Positions 8,666 through 17,270 of a DNA stretch of 64,000 nucleotides are shown here, piece by piece. A model generated the notes under the pieces. The model was not told the origin of the DNA and made no database searches. It saw only the letters and a program-made list of their open reading frames with translations. Each line of letters opens with the position of its first letter. Position 1 is the first letter of the stretch. The position numbers were made by a program, and so were the translations under genes. This DNA comes from Streptomyces glaucescens. GTDB lineage: Bacteria; Actinomycetota; Actinomycetes; Streptomycetales; Streptomycetaceae. Location of the stretch: the NCBI RefSeq assembly GCF_000761215.1, contig NZ_CP009438.1, forward strand, positions 5,684,501 to 5,748,500. Direction: 5' to 3'.

Positions 8666-9445
8666 TCACACGCGTCGCAGGACGGCCACCACCTTGCCCA
8701 GGATGGTCGCGTCGTCGCCCGGGATGGGCTCGTACGCGGCGTTGTGCGGGAGAAGCCAGACGTGGCCGTCCTCGCGCTTGAAGCGCTTCACGGTGGCCTC
8801 GCCGTCGAGCATCGCGGCCACGATGTCGCCGTTCTCGGCGACCGGCTGGCGGCGGACGGTGACCCAGTCGCCGTCGCAGATCGCGGCCTCGATCATGGAG
8901 TCGCCGACGACCTTGAGGACGAACAGCTCTCCGTCACCGACCAGCTGCCGCGGCAGCGGGAAGACGTCCTCGACCGACTCCTCGGCGAGGATGGGGCCAC
9001 CGGCGGCGATCCGGCCGACCAGCGGCACGTACGACGCGGCGGGCTTGCCGGCGGTGTCGGTGGGGGTCACCGAGGCGGCCTGGTCGGAGCCGCGGACCTC
9101 GTAGGCGCGCGGGCGGTGCGGGTCGCGGCGCAGGAAGCCCTTGCGCTCCAGTGCCATGAGCTGGTGTGCGACCGAGGAGGTGCTGGACAGGCCGACCGCC
9201 TGGCCGATCTCCCGCATCGACGGCGGGTAGCCGCGCCGCTGGACGGAGTCCCTGATGACCTCGATCACACGGCGCTGGCGATCGGTGAGCCCCGAGCTGT
9301 CCGCCCGGATGCCTGGAGGTCGGCCCGGCAGGGAGCGCTTGTGCCCCTCAGGATTCGTGGCTTCGTTCATCGCATGCACCGGCTCGAGTCGGCCCTGGGA
9401 GCGGTCCTGGGCAGTGATGGTGGCACTGTCTGCGGTGGTGGTCAC
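8666..9445 (-). CDS. lexA: SOS repressor LexA
   Basis: 259 aa from GTG 9445. DNA-binding winged helix near residues 65-130 (LTDRQRRVIEVIRDSVQRRGYPPSMREIGQAVGLSSTSS, read in two parts), then the S24 autopeptidase domain. Visible there are the Ala-Gly cleavage site in GRIAAGGP, the catalytic Ser in VGDSMIEA and the Lys in EATVKRF. It represses DNA-repair genes until RecA-ssDNA stimulates self-cleavage. The GTG at 9445 has GAGAGGGG 5 nt upstream. An internal ATG at 9370 would give 234 aa, the length I recall for S. coelicolor, so the first 25 residues are uncertain. A LexA-box-like sequence about 60 bp upstream suggests autoregulation. Confidence 0.95.
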   Translation of the reverse strand: MTTTADSATITAQDRSQGRLEPVHAMNEATNPEGHKRSLPGRPPGIRADSSGLTDRQRRVIEVIRDSVQRRGYPPSMREIGQAVGLSSTSSVAHQLMALERKGFLRRDPHRPRAYEVRGSDQAASVTPTDTAGKPAASYVPLVGRIAAGGPILAEESVEDVFPLPRQLVGDGELFVLKVVGDSMIEAAICDGDWVTVRRQPVAENGDIVAAMLDGEATVKRFKREDGHVWLLPHNAAYEPIPGDDATILGKVVAVLRRV

Positions 9446-9505
9446 GTCGGCCCCTCTCGATGGTCTCCCTGCTGCACAACGGTAGTTGCTTTCGAAAGGT
9501 TGCGC

Positions 9506-9519
9506 CAAACACACGTTCG
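9506..9519 (-). promoter_or_regulatory. Candidate LexA operator (SOS box) of lexA
   Basis: CAAACACACGTTCG fits the Gram-positive SOS box CGAAC-N4-GTTCG with one mismatch. It lies about 60 bp upstream of the lexA start, the usual position for autorepression. Confidence 0.7.
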
Positions 9520-10001
9520 AGTGAAAAAGCGCGTTTTGACTGTCGCGATCATGGGTCCGGGTGTATGGCCGACGCGGTGCCGTGCGGGCATATGTGCCCT
9601 TTGTTGTACTCTTCAGCGCCGGGGAAGCGCCCTTGTGGGGTGCGCCCCAGTCTGCCATCCGGCACCCGCTCGTCCGGGCACCGGGCCCCCGTCCGCGCAG
9701 GAGTCCCACGGCTTCTCCGTGCGGCCGCCACGCTATCCCCTCGGGGCCCCGCCGTCCCGGCACCGCACCGCCGTCCGTGGGTCACGGCTCGCCGTCGTCA
9801 CGGTTCGGGCGTCCGCGCGCCCGCCCCGTACGGCCGCTCCGGTGCGGTTCGAGCGGCCGCGTGGCGCGGCTCGTACGGCCGTTCCCCCGGCCCGTACGGC
9901 CGCATGCCGCGGTTCCCGAGGCCGTGCGGCATCGCCCGTACGGCCGTGCGCGGACACCGCCCCCTCGACACGCGGCCTGGGCTGTATGTACGCGCCAAAT
10001 C

Positions 10002-10014
10002 CCACATCTAGTGG
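10002..10014 (+). promoter_or_regulatory. Possible NrdR box upstream of nrdR-nrdJ
   Basis: CCACATCTAGTGG is an imperfect inverted repeat. Its right half (ATCTAGTG) resembles NrdR boxes, which are about 16 bp and usually paired. The second box is not clear to me and the spacing is one base short of consensus, so this is tentative. Confidence 0.35.
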
Positions 10015-10152
10015 TTGCATGACGACAGCAGCCCAGAAGTTGTGGTCCCCCGGGTCATCGACCCCGCAGCGATCGCCTATGCTTGGGGCTGCTTCGAGGG
10101 GCCCGTGAGGCCCCCGAGGCTGTTGAGTCTGCTGTGAGGAGGGTTGGAGTTC

Positions 10153-10704
10153 ATGCACTGCCCCTTCTGCAGGCACCCCGACAGCCGCGTCGTCGACAGT
10201 CGTACGACCGACGACGGGACGTCGATCCGCAGGCGCCGCCAGTGCCCTGACTGCTCCCGTCGTTTCACGACCGTGGAGACGTGTTCGCTCATGGTGGTCA
10301 AGCGGTCCGGAGTCACCGAGCCGTTCAGCCGTACCAAGGTCATCAACGGTGTGCGCAAGGCATGCCAGGGGCGGCCTGTCACCGAGGACGCGCTCGCCCA
10401 GCTCGGCCAGCGGGTCGAGGAGGCGGTGCGGGCCACCGGGAGTGCCGAGCTGACCACTCACGATGTGGGGCTGGCCATACTCGGCCCGTTGCAGGAGCTG
10501 GACCTCGTCGCCTACCTGCGCTTCGCGTCCGTGTACCGGGCGTTCGACTCGCTGGAGGACTTCGAGGCGGCGATCGCTGAACTCAGAGAGCAGACGGGCG
10601 GCCCCGCCGCGGGCGACGGAGGCGCGGGCGCGGGGAGCCGGGAAGACGACCGCGGGTCGGGAGAGGCCGCATCGGTCCCCGAGCCCGCGAGTGCCGCCGA
10701 CTGA
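10153..10704 (+). CDS. nrdR: Ribonucleotide reductase repressor NrdR
   Basis: 183 aa. The N-terminal zinc ribbon has CPFC (residues 3-6) and CPDCSRRFTT (near 31-40). It is followed by an ATP-cone domain (VVKRSGVTEPFSRTKVINGVRKAC). NrdR senses ATP/dATP and represses ribonucleotide reductase genes. ATG 10153 is preceded at 9 nt by GAGGAGGG. It is followed 161 bp later by nrdJ, one of its expected targets, so the pair is probably one autoregulated operon. The last 30 residues are a Gly/Ala/Glu-rich tail beyond the usual ~150 aa, common in streptomycetes. Confidence 0.96.
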   Translation: MHCPFCRHPDSRVVDSRTTDDGTSIRRRRQCPDCSRRFTTVETCSLMVVKRSGVTEPFSRTKVINGVRKACQGRPVTEDALAQLGQRVEEAVRATGSAELTTHDVGLAILGPLQELDLVAYLRFASVYRAFDSLEDFEAAIAELREQTGGPAAGDGGAGAGSREDDRGSGEAASVPEPASAAD

Positions 10705-10865
10705 CCGAGGGGCCGGCCGGACCTCGTGTCCGGAGCCGGCCGGTCGGCGGCGATCGAGAACCTGTTGCGGGTGGCAGCGAGAGGTGCCCGCAACATCAGA
10801 CAGAACACCGTGCTTCGGGAACATCGGGGCACTTCAGGGCGTTTTCGCCCGTACAGGGAGGCGGC

Positions 10866-13757
10866 ATGACAGAGACGGCGAGCGGTCCGGCACGAGGTTC
10901 CCGAGCGAAGGGCGCCAAGGCGACCAAGGGGCTGCGTATCGAGCGCATCCACACCACCCCCGGCGTTCACCCGTACGACGAGGTGACCTGGGAGCGCCGT
11001 GACGTCGTCATGACCAACTGGCGCGACGGCTCGGTCAACTTCGAGCAGCGTGGCGTCGAGTTCCCCGACTTCTGGTCGGTGAACGCGGTCAACATCGTCA
11101 CCAGCAAGTACTTCCGTGGTGCCGTCGGCACCCCGCAGCGCGAGACCAGCCTCAGGCAGCTGATCGACCGCATCGTGAAGACGTACCGGAAGGCCGGTGA
11201 GGACTACAACTACTTCTCCTCGCCCGCCGACGCCGAGATCTTCGAGCACGAGCTGGCGTACGCCCTCCTGCACCAGATCTTCAGCTTCAACAGCCCGGTC
11301 TGGTTCAACGTCGGCACCCCCCAGCCCCAGCAGGTCTCCGCCTGCTTCATCCTGTCCGTCGACGACTCCATGGAGTCGATCCTCGACTGGTACAAGGAAG
11401 AGGGCATGATCTTCAAGGGCGGCTCCGGCGCCGGCCTGAACCTCTCCCGCATCCGCTCCTCCAAGGAGCTGCTGTCCTCCGGCGGCAACGCCTCCGGTCC
11501 CGTCTCCTTCATGCGCGGCGCCGACGCCTCCGCCGGAACGATCAAGTCCGGTGGCGCCACCCGCCGCGCGGCCAAGATGGTCATCCTCGACGTCGACCAC
11601 CCCGACATCGAGGACTTCATCGAGACCAAGGTCAAGGAAGAGGAGAAGATCCGCGCCCTGCGCGACGCGGGCTTCGACATGGACCTGGGCGGCGACGACA
11701 TCACGTCCGTCCAGTACCAGAACGCCAACAACTCGGTCCGCGTGAACGACGAGTTCATGAAGGCGGTCGAGGAGGGCGGCAAGTTCGGCCTGCGTGCCCG
11801 CATGACCGGCGAGGTCATCGAGGAGGTCGACGCCAAGGCGCTCTTCCGTAAGATGGCCGAGGCGGCCTGGGCCTGCGCCGACCCGGGCATCCAGTACGAC
11901 GACACGATCAACCACTGGCACACCTGCCCGGAGTCCGGCCGCATCAACGGCTCGAACCCCTGCAGCGAGTACATGCACCTGGACAACACGTCCTGCAACC
12001 TGGCCTCGCTGAACCTGATGAAGTTCCTGAAGGACGACGGCAAGGGCAACCAGTCCTTCGACGCCGGCCGCTTCGCCAAGGTCGTCGAGCTGGTCATCAC
12101 CGCGATGGACATCTCCATCTGCTTCGCGGACTTCCCGACCGAGAAGATCGGCGAGAACACCCGCGCGTTCCGCCAGCTCGGCATCGGCTACGCCAACCTC
12201 GGCGCCCTGCTGATGGCCACCGGCCACGCGTACGACTCCGACGGCGGCCGGGCCCTCGCCGGTGCCGTCACCTCCCTGATGACCGGCACGGCCTACCGCC
12301 GCTCCGCGGAGCTCGCCTCGGTCGTCGGACCGTACGACGGGTACGCCCGCAACGCCGACGCCCACAAGCGCGTCATGAAGCAGCACGCCGACGCCAACGA
12401 CAAGGCCGTCCGCATGGACGACCTGGACACGCCGATCTGGGCCGCCGCCACGGAGGCCTGGAACGATGTGCTCCGTCTCGGCGAGAAGAACGGTTTCCGT
12501 AACTCCCAGGCGTCCGTGATCGCCCCGACCGGCACCATCGGTCTGGCGATGTCCTGCGACACCACCGGCCTCGAGCCCGACCTCGCCCTGGTCAAGTTCA
12601 AGAAGCTGGTCGGCGGCGGCTCGATGCAGATCGTCAACGGCACCGTCCCGCAGGCCCTGCGCCGCCTGGGCTACCAGGAGGAGCAGATCGAGGCGATCGT
12701 CGCCCACATCGCCGAGCACGGCAACGTGATCGACGCCCCCGGCCTCAAGCCGGAGCACTACGAGGTGTTCGACTGCGCCATGGGCGAGCGCGCCATCTCC
12801 CCGATGGGCCACGTCCGCATGATGGCCGCGATCCAGCCGTGGATCTCCGGCGCCCTGTCCAAGACGGTCAACATGCCGGAGACGGCGACCGTCGAGGAGG
12901 TCGAGGAGATCTACTTCGAGGCCTGGAAGATGGGCATCAAGGCCCTCGCCATCTACCGCGACAACTGCAAGGTCGGCCAGCCGCTGTCGGCCAAGAAGAA
13001 GGACGACGAGAAGAAGCCCGAGGTGAAGGCCGAGGAGGCCCCCGCCAAGGTCGAGAAGGTCGTCGAGTACCGCCCGGTCCGCAAGCGCCTCCCGAAGGGA
13101 CGTCCCGGCATCACCACGTCCTTCACCGTCGGCGGCGCCGAGGGCTACATGACCGCCAACTCCTACCCGGACGACGGTCTCGGCGAGGTCTTCCTGAAGA
13201 TGTCCAAGCAGGGCTCGACCCTCGCGGGCATGATGGACGCCTTCTCCATCGCGGTCTCGGTCGGCCTCCAGTACGGCGTGCCGCTGGAGACGTACGTCTC
13301 GAAGTTCACGAACATGCGCTTCGAGCCGGCCGGTATGACGGACGACCCGGACGTGCGGATGGCGCAGTCGATCGTCGACTACATCTTCCGCCGCCTGGCG
13401 CTCGACTTCCTGCCCTTCGAGACCCGCTCCGCGCTCGGCATCCACTCCGCCGAGGAGCGTCAGCGGCACCTGGAGACCGGCTCCTACGAGCCGCTGGACG
13501 ACGAGGACGTCGACGTCGAGGGCCTGGCCCAGTCGGCTCCGCGCGCCCAGGAACTCAAGGCCGTCGCCACCCCGAAGGCCGAGACCGAGGCGGCCTCGCC
13601 CGCCCCCAAGCAGGCCCACACCAGCGCCGAGCTGGTGGAGATGCAGCTGGGCATCCAGGCCGACGCCCCGCTCTGCTTCTCCTGCGGCACGAAGATGCAG
13701 CGGGCCGGCTCCTGCTACATCTGCGAGGGCTGCGGCTCGACCAGCGGCTGCAGCTGA
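10866..13757 (+). CDS. nrdJ: Adenosylcobalamin-dependent class II ribonucleotide reductase
   Basis: 963 aa. Makes deoxyribonucleotides from ribonucleotides using coenzyme B12, needing no oxygen. Family signatures are FNSPVWFNVG, KGGSGAGLNLSRIR, SGGATRRAAKMV, NPCSEYMHLDNTSCNLASLN (substrate and radical-site region) and SVIAPTGTIG. A Lys/Glu-rich linker (near 700-740) precedes the C-terminal TSCPD-like part, and the protein ends with a Cys-rich tail (CFSCGTKMQRAGSCYICEGC). ATG 10866 has GGGAGG upstream. Codon use is strongly biased to C-ending codons, consistent with high expression. In streptomycetes this enzyme backs up the oxygen-dependent class I reductase. Confidence 0.97.
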   Translation: MTETASGPARGSRAKGAKATKGLRIERIHTTPGVHPYDEVTWERRDVVMTNWRDGSVNFEQRGVEFPDFWSVNAVNIVTSKYFRGAVGTPQRETSLRQLIDRIVKTYRKAGEDYNYFSSPADAEIFEHELAYALLHQIFSFNSPVWFNVGTPQPQQVSACFILSVDDSMESILDWYKEEGMIFKGGSGAGLNLSRIRSSKELLSSGGNASGPVSFMRGADASAGTIKSGGATRRAAKMVILDVDHPDIEDFIETKVKEEEKIRALRDAGFDMDLGGDDITSVQYQNANNSVRVNDEFMKAVEEGGKFGLRARMTGEVIEEVDAKALFRKMAEAAWACADPGIQYDDTINHWHTCPESGRINGSNPCSEYMHLDNTSCNLASLNLMKFLKDDGKGNQSFDAGRFAKVVELVITAMDISICFADFPTEKIGENTRAFRQLGIGYANLGALLMATGHAYDSDGGRALAGAVTSLMTGTAYRRSAELASVVGPYDGYARNADAHKRVMKQHADANDKAVRMDDLDTPIWAAATEAWNDVLRLGEKNGFRNSQASVIAPTGTIGLAMSCDTTGLEPDLALVKFKKLVGGGSMQIVNGTVPQALRRLGYQEEQIEAIVAHIAEHGNVIDAPGLKPEHYEVFDCAMGERAISPMGHVRMMAAIQPWISGALSKTVNMPETATVEEVEEIYFEAWKMGIKALAIYRDNCKVGQPLSAKKKDDEKKPEVKAEEAPAKVEKVVEYRPVRKRLPKGRPGITTSFTVGGAEGYMTANSYPDDGLGEVFLKMSKQGSTLAGMMDAFSIAVSVGLQYGVPLETYVSKFTNMRFEPAGMTDDPDVRMAQSIVDYIFRRLALDFLPFETRSALGIHSAEERQRHLETGSYEPLDDEDVDVEGLAQSAPRAQELKAVATPKAETEAASPAPKQAHTSAELVEMQLGIQADAPLCFSCGTKMQRAGSCYICEGCGSTSGCS

Positions 13758-13773
13758 TCGCTGAGCTGTGAGT

Positions 13774-13804
13774 GAGGGGCGCCGGCACTGAGCCGGCGCC
13801 CCTC
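13774..13804 (+). terminator. nrdJ terminator hairpin
   Basis: GAGGGGCGCCGGC (13774-13786) pairs perfectly with GCCGGCGCCCCTC (13792-13804) around a 5-nt loop. It lies 16 bp after the nrdJ stop and also faces the convergent TerD gene. Confidence 0.9.
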
Positions 13805-13830
13805 GTGGCGTCCGCGGGGGAACCCCGCGG

Positions 13831-14364
13831 TCAGGACCTGTGCAGGGTCCCCATGACGCGGGTGAAGTGCGTGGGGTCGTCCTCGAAGCCGATCAGCCCG
13901 GGGCGGAACTCCCACACGCCCGCCTCGTCCCGCCGGAACTCCGCGACCGCAGCCGCGGTCGCCCCGAGGACCCCGCCGAAGTCGTCCTGCGCGAGATCGG
14001 TGTAGCCCTCACGGATGCGCAGAGCCGGGTTGACCACGCTGACGAAGGTGCGCCGCCCGGGCCGCTGCTGGATCGCGACACCGACCACCACGCGCGCGTA
14101 GCGCGCGTCGAGCCGGTTCAGCTCCACGGTCAGCACCTCGTCCCAGCCGAAGCCCTTGCCGTCCTTGCTGTCGCGGTTGAGGTAGATGGTGCCGTCGGGG
14201 GAGCGGCTGTCGAAGTGCACCACGTACGCGGGATCGCCGTACGGCTCGCCCGCCTGATACGTGGCGGCCACTATGTCGAGATCGGTGGGCGGCTGCCCCG
14301 CCGGACTGGGGTCCCACTTGAGCGCGATCTCGACCTTGCCGATCCCCTTGCTGATGCCGTTCAC
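13831..14364 (-). CDS. TerD-family stress protein
   Basis: 177 aa, a single TerD domain. It opens NGISKGIGKVEIALKWDPSP, continues with the acidic calcium-site region DLDIVAATYQAGEPYGDPAYVVHFDSR (read in parts) and DGKGFGWDEVLTVELNRL, and ends with ALRIREGYTDL. Such calcium-binding proteins are tied to tellurite resistance and to stress or development in streptomycetes, with no settled biochemical role. The GTG at 14364 has AAGGGGG 6 nt upstream. Single gene, convergent with nrdJ and divergent from the next gene. Confidence 0.85.
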   Translation of the reverse strand: MNGISKGIGKVEIALKWDPSPAGQPPTDLDIVAATYQAGEPYGDPAYVVHFDSRSPDGTIYLNRDSKDGKGFGWDEVLTVELNRLDARYARVVVGVAIQQRPGRRTFVSVVNPALRIREGYTDLAQDDFGGVLGATAAAVAEFRRDEAGVWEFRPGLIGFEDDPTHFTRVMGTLHRS

Positions 14365-14513
14365 GAACGTCCCCCTTCCCCGAGTGCCCGCAGGCCGAAC
14401 TGCCGGGCGGTCCAAGCCGGTTGCCCATCCTGCCACGCGCGCCGGGGCGCTCGCGCCCGGCCTGTCCGCCGGAGCGTGACCCCCGCCACGTCCCGGGGCC
14501 TTACCATGGCGCG

Positions 14514-15119
14514 GTGCTGGTCAAGTGGACTCGCTGCACCGTGGTGGACCGTCGGGGGTTCGAGCGGGGGCAGCGAAAGTGGGCGGGGCTGCTGGGTGAG
14601 CCGGGTTTCCGGGGGCAGGGCGGGGGCTGGAGCCGCAGCCGGCCCTCGGTGGCCCACGTGTTCGCCTTCTGGGAGAGCCGGGCCTTCTACGACTCCTTCA
14701 TGGCCCGCTCCCACGACCGGCTGGCGGCGGCCCAGTCGGGCACCTTCAAGGACGCGCAGGCCCGGCTGTTCGACCACCGCTTCGACGTGAAGACCGGCTT
14801 CGAGCCCCGTTTCACGGACGCCGATCTCCTCCGGGTCGCCCTGTGCCGGGTCCACGCGGACCGGGTCGAGAACTTCACCCTGATGCAGGAGAAGGTGTGG
14901 AACCCGGCCATGGCCGGTTCGCCGGGCATGATCCGCGGTCTGTTCGCCGAGGCCCCGGGCAACGAGTTCATGGTCCTGTCGATGTGGCGGTCGGCGGCCG
15001 AGCACGGCAAGTACCGCACCGAGCGGGTGGAGCGGCTCGCCCTGCGCGCGCAGACCGAGGCGGACGTCGCCGCGCTCACGGGCGACGTCGTGGATCTGGA
15101 GCCGACCTGGACGGTCTGA
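14514..15119 (+). CDS. DUF4937/YdbC-like protein
   Basis: 201 aa. It looks like two alpha+beta (dimeric ferredoxin-like) halves: VLVKWTRCTVVDRRGFERGQRKWA with FAFWESRAFYDSFMARSHDR, then VALCRVHADRVENFTLMQEKVWNPAM with MVLSMWRSAAEHGKY. This resembles YdbC/monooxygenase-like domains of unknown function. I place the start at GTG 14514. TACCAT at 14502-14507 ends 7 bases before it, so the message may be leaderless; no ribosome site is visible. Divergent from the TerD gene. No function can be stated. Confidence 0.7.
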   Translation: MLVKWTRCTVVDRRGFERGQRKWAGLLGEPGFRGQGGGWSRSRPSVAHVFAFWESRAFYDSFMARSHDRLAAAQSGTFKDAQARLFDHRFDVKTGFEPRFTDADLLRVALCRVHADRVENFTLMQEKVWNPAMAGSPGMIRGLFAEAPGNEFMVLSMWRSAAEHGKYRTERVERLALRAQTEADVAALTGDVVDLEPTWTV

Positions 15120-15195
15120 CGGGAAATGTGTGATCTACGCCGTATGGAGCCCGTACGAGTGCTCCACCGGTCGTGGCGCGATCTAGGGTTTTGGC

Positions 15196-15855
15196 ATGGC
15201 ACGACCACGGCGCATCGTCCTTGTCCGGCACGGCGAGTCAACGGGCAATGTTGATGACTCCGTGTACGAACGCGAACCCGACCACGCACTCGCCCTCACC
15301 GAGCGGGGTCTGCGGCAGGCCGAGGAGACCGGCAAGAGACTGCGGGAGCTGTTCGGCCGGGAACGGGTCAGCGTCTACGTCTCCCCGTACCGCCGCACGC
15401 ACGAGACCCTGCAGGCCTTCCACCTCGACCCCGAGCTGATACGCGTGCGCGAGGAGCCCCGGCTGCGCGAGCAGGACTGGGGGAACTGGCAGGACCGCGA
15501 CGACGTACGCCTGCAGAAGGCGTACCGGGACGCCTACGGGCACTTCTTCTACCGCTTCGCCCAGGGGGAGAGCGGCGCCGACGTGTACGACCGGGTCGGC
15601 GGCTTCCTGGAGAGCCTGTTCCGCAGCTTCGAGGCCCCCGACCACCCGCCGAACGTGCTGCTGGTCACCCACGGCCTGGCCATGCGGCTGTTCTGCATGC
15701 GCTGGTTCCACTGGACCGTGGCCGAGTTCGAGTCGCTGCGGAATCCCGAGAACGGCGACATGCGGATGCTCGTCCTGGGGGAGGACGGCAAGTACACGCT
15801 GGACCGGCCGTTCGAACGCTGGCGAGATCCGGAACCCTACGGGATCACCGGATAG
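15196..15855 (+). CDS. Histidine phosphatase superfamily protein
   Basis: 219 aa. Phosphohistidine motif LVRHGESTGN (His of RHG near residue 11), YVSPYRRTHET, REQDWGNWQD and the second catalytic His in LLVTHGLAMRLF. This branch (phosphoglycerate-mutase-like) includes phosphatases for sugars, nucleotides and proteins; the substrate is not predictable. TAGGGT at 15184-15189 precedes the ATG by 6 bases and there is no ribosome site, so it is probably translated leaderless. The ADP-ribosylglycohydrolase gene follows 12 bp downstream, likely the same transcript. Confidence 0.85.
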   Translation: MARPRRIVLVRHGESTGNVDDSVYEREPDHALALTERGLRQAEETGKRLRELFGRERVSVYVSPYRRTHETLQAFHLDPELIRVREEPRLREQDWGNWQDRDDVRLQKAYRDAYGHFFYRFAQGESGADVYDRVGGFLESLFRSFEAPDHPPNVLLVTHGLAMRLFCMRWFHWTVAEFESLRNPENGDMRMLVLGEDGKYTLDRPFERWRDPEPYGITG

Positions 15856-15867
15856 AGTGGCAGGGCG

Positions 15868-16782
15868 ATGACCGCTGACTCCTCTTCCGACGGGCGCCTG
15901 GACCGCGCCCTGGCCAGCCTGCGCGGACTGGCCGTCGGGGACGCGCTGGGTTCCCAGTTCTTCGTGCCGGTGAACTATCCGCTGCTGAAGCGACGGGAGC
16001 TGCCGCCCGGCCCCTGGCAGTGGACCGACGACACGGAGATGGCCTGCTCCGTGGTGGCCGTCCTCGCCGCCCACCAGCGGATCGACCAGGACGCCCTGGC
16101 CCACTCCTTCGCCCACCACCACGACTTCGACCGCGGCTACGGCCCCGCCGTCAACCGTCTGCTGCGGCTCGTCCGGGAGGGCGGCGACTGGCGCGAGCTG
16201 GCCGCCGCGCTCTTCAACGGACAGGGTTCCTGGGGCAACGGTGCCGCCATGCGGATCGCCCCCCTGGGCGCCTGGTACGCCGACGACCCCGAGCAGGCGA
16301 CCCATCAGGCGGAGATCTCCGCCTACCCCACGCACCAGCACCGTGAGGCCGTCGTCGGCGCCATGGCCGTCGCCGCGGCCGCCGCGCTGGCCGCCGATCC
16401 CGCCGGGCCGCCGAGCCCCGAGGCACTGCTCGACGGTGTGGTCTCGCTCGTCCCGAAGAGCGCGGTCGGAGCGGGTCTGCGGCGCGCCCGCGACATGCTC
16501 GACTACGGCGACCCGGCCACGGTCGCGGCCGTGCTGGGCTGCGGACGGCGTACGACCGCCCATGACACCGTGCCCTTCGCCCTCTGGTCGGCCGCGCGCT
16601 CGCTCGGGGACTACGAAGGGGCCTTTTGGACCACCGCGCAGGCCGGTGGTGACGTCGACACCACCTGTGCCATCGTGGGCGGGGTGATCGCCTCCGGCAG
16701 GGCTGGGGCACCGCCCGCCGAGTGGGCCGGGCGCACCGAGGCACTGCCGGACTGGGTACCGGCGGCGACGTCGGCCGGCTGA
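15868..16782 (+). CDS. ADP-ribosylglycohydrolase family protein
   Basis: 304 aa. The fold opens with LRGLAVGDALGSQF. The dinuclear-magnesium motifs are WTDDTEM (near residue 50) and GGDVDTTCAIVGG (near 265), with the glycine loop GNGAAMRIAPLGAW. Members remove ADP-ribose from proteins or small molecules. The gene starts 12 bp after the histidine phosphatase stop with only a weak GGCAGGG ribosome site, suggesting translational coupling. Target unknown. Confidence 0.88.
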   Translation: MTADSSSDGRLDRALASLRGLAVGDALGSQFFVPVNYPLLKRRELPPGPWQWTDDTEMACSVVAVLAAHQRIDQDALAHSFAHHHDFDRGYGPAVNRLLRLVREGGDWRELAAALFNGQGSWGNGAAMRIAPLGAWYADDPEQATHQAEISAYPTHQHREAVVGAMAVAAAAALAADPAGPPSPEALLDGVVSLVPKSAVGAGLRRARDMLDYGDPATVAAVLGCGRRTTAHDTVPFALWSAARSLGDYEGAFWTTAQAGGDVDTTCAIVGGVIASGRAGAPPAEWAGRTEALPDWVPAATSAG

Positions 16783-16913
16783 CCCCGTTTGGCCGGGGTG
16801 CGGTCCGGCACGGACTGCCGCTGTCGCCGGGCATCTTCGGTGCCCACGCCTTGGGCCGACAAGGGGCATGACTGCGACCGGTATTGCGGCAGCCGTCATC
16901 AGCCGGCGTCGAC

Positions 16914-17270
16914 TCAAACTCGCCACGTCAGAGTCAGGTCTCCGATCACCGGAATTCCGAGTGTGGGCGCAAGGGCTCCAGGACCCGTCATGCCTGCGGT
17001 TGGCGGCAATGCGAATTGGTCAAGCACTGCGACCAGATGGCGGTGTCCGTCACCGCCGGGCACTGGCACCCACAGGTGCAACTTGTTCGCAGCCGGGTCC
17101 CAATCCCAGTCCCCTTCGTAACTGACGGCTCCGCCGATGAAAGCAAGCCTTCCGAACCACTTGTCCTCGGGGTGCGGGCCTGAAATCTTGGCGTCATCCC
17201 ACACGAAGTCGATCTGTCCGGTCTGAGGGGTCCAGTCAGGGATGATGTTGATGTTTGCGCCGCGTCGCAT
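16914..17270 (-). CDS. Hypothetical 118-aa protein in a lower-GC islet
   Basis: 118 aa, not recognised. It is rich in Trp, Gly, Pro and Asp (PDWTPQTGQIDFVWDDAK, YEGDWDWDPAANKLHLW) and predicted mostly beta, with no signal peptide or membrane segment. The start is convincing: AGGAGG sits about 4 nt before the ATG at 17270. Base composition of this gene and the next few hundred bases upstream is clearly less GC-rich than neighbours, with wobble positions often A or T. That points to later acquisition between conserved genes. Could be an orphan from a lost element; nothing mobile remains visible. Confidence 0.65.
   Translation of the reverse strand: MRRGANINIIPDWTPQTGQIDFVWDDAKISGPHPEDKWFGRLAFIGGAVSYEGDWDWDPAANKLHLWVPVPGGDGHRHLVAVLDQFALPPTAGMTGPGALAPTLGIPVIGDLTLTWRV

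Larger units (their letters stand above)
9446..10152. other. Divergent lexA-nrdR intergenic region, 707 bp
   Basis: Holds the lexA operator, four exact copies of CGTACGGCCG (9827-9836, 9872-9881, 9893-9902, 9937-9946) within 120 bp, and an imperfect palindrome near 10002-10014 ahead of nrdR. No coding sequence is convincing. The upstream open frames lack ribosome sites. Confidence 0.55.

Noticed and set aside
8666..9763. LexA start far upstream at 9763
   Set aside because: It would run through the SOS box and promoter. The GTG at 9445 has a good ribosome site.
10512..13619. Very long open frame opposite nrdJ
   Set aside because: Antisense shadow from high-GC wobble positions in a highly biased gene. 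It has no ribosome site or family resemblance.
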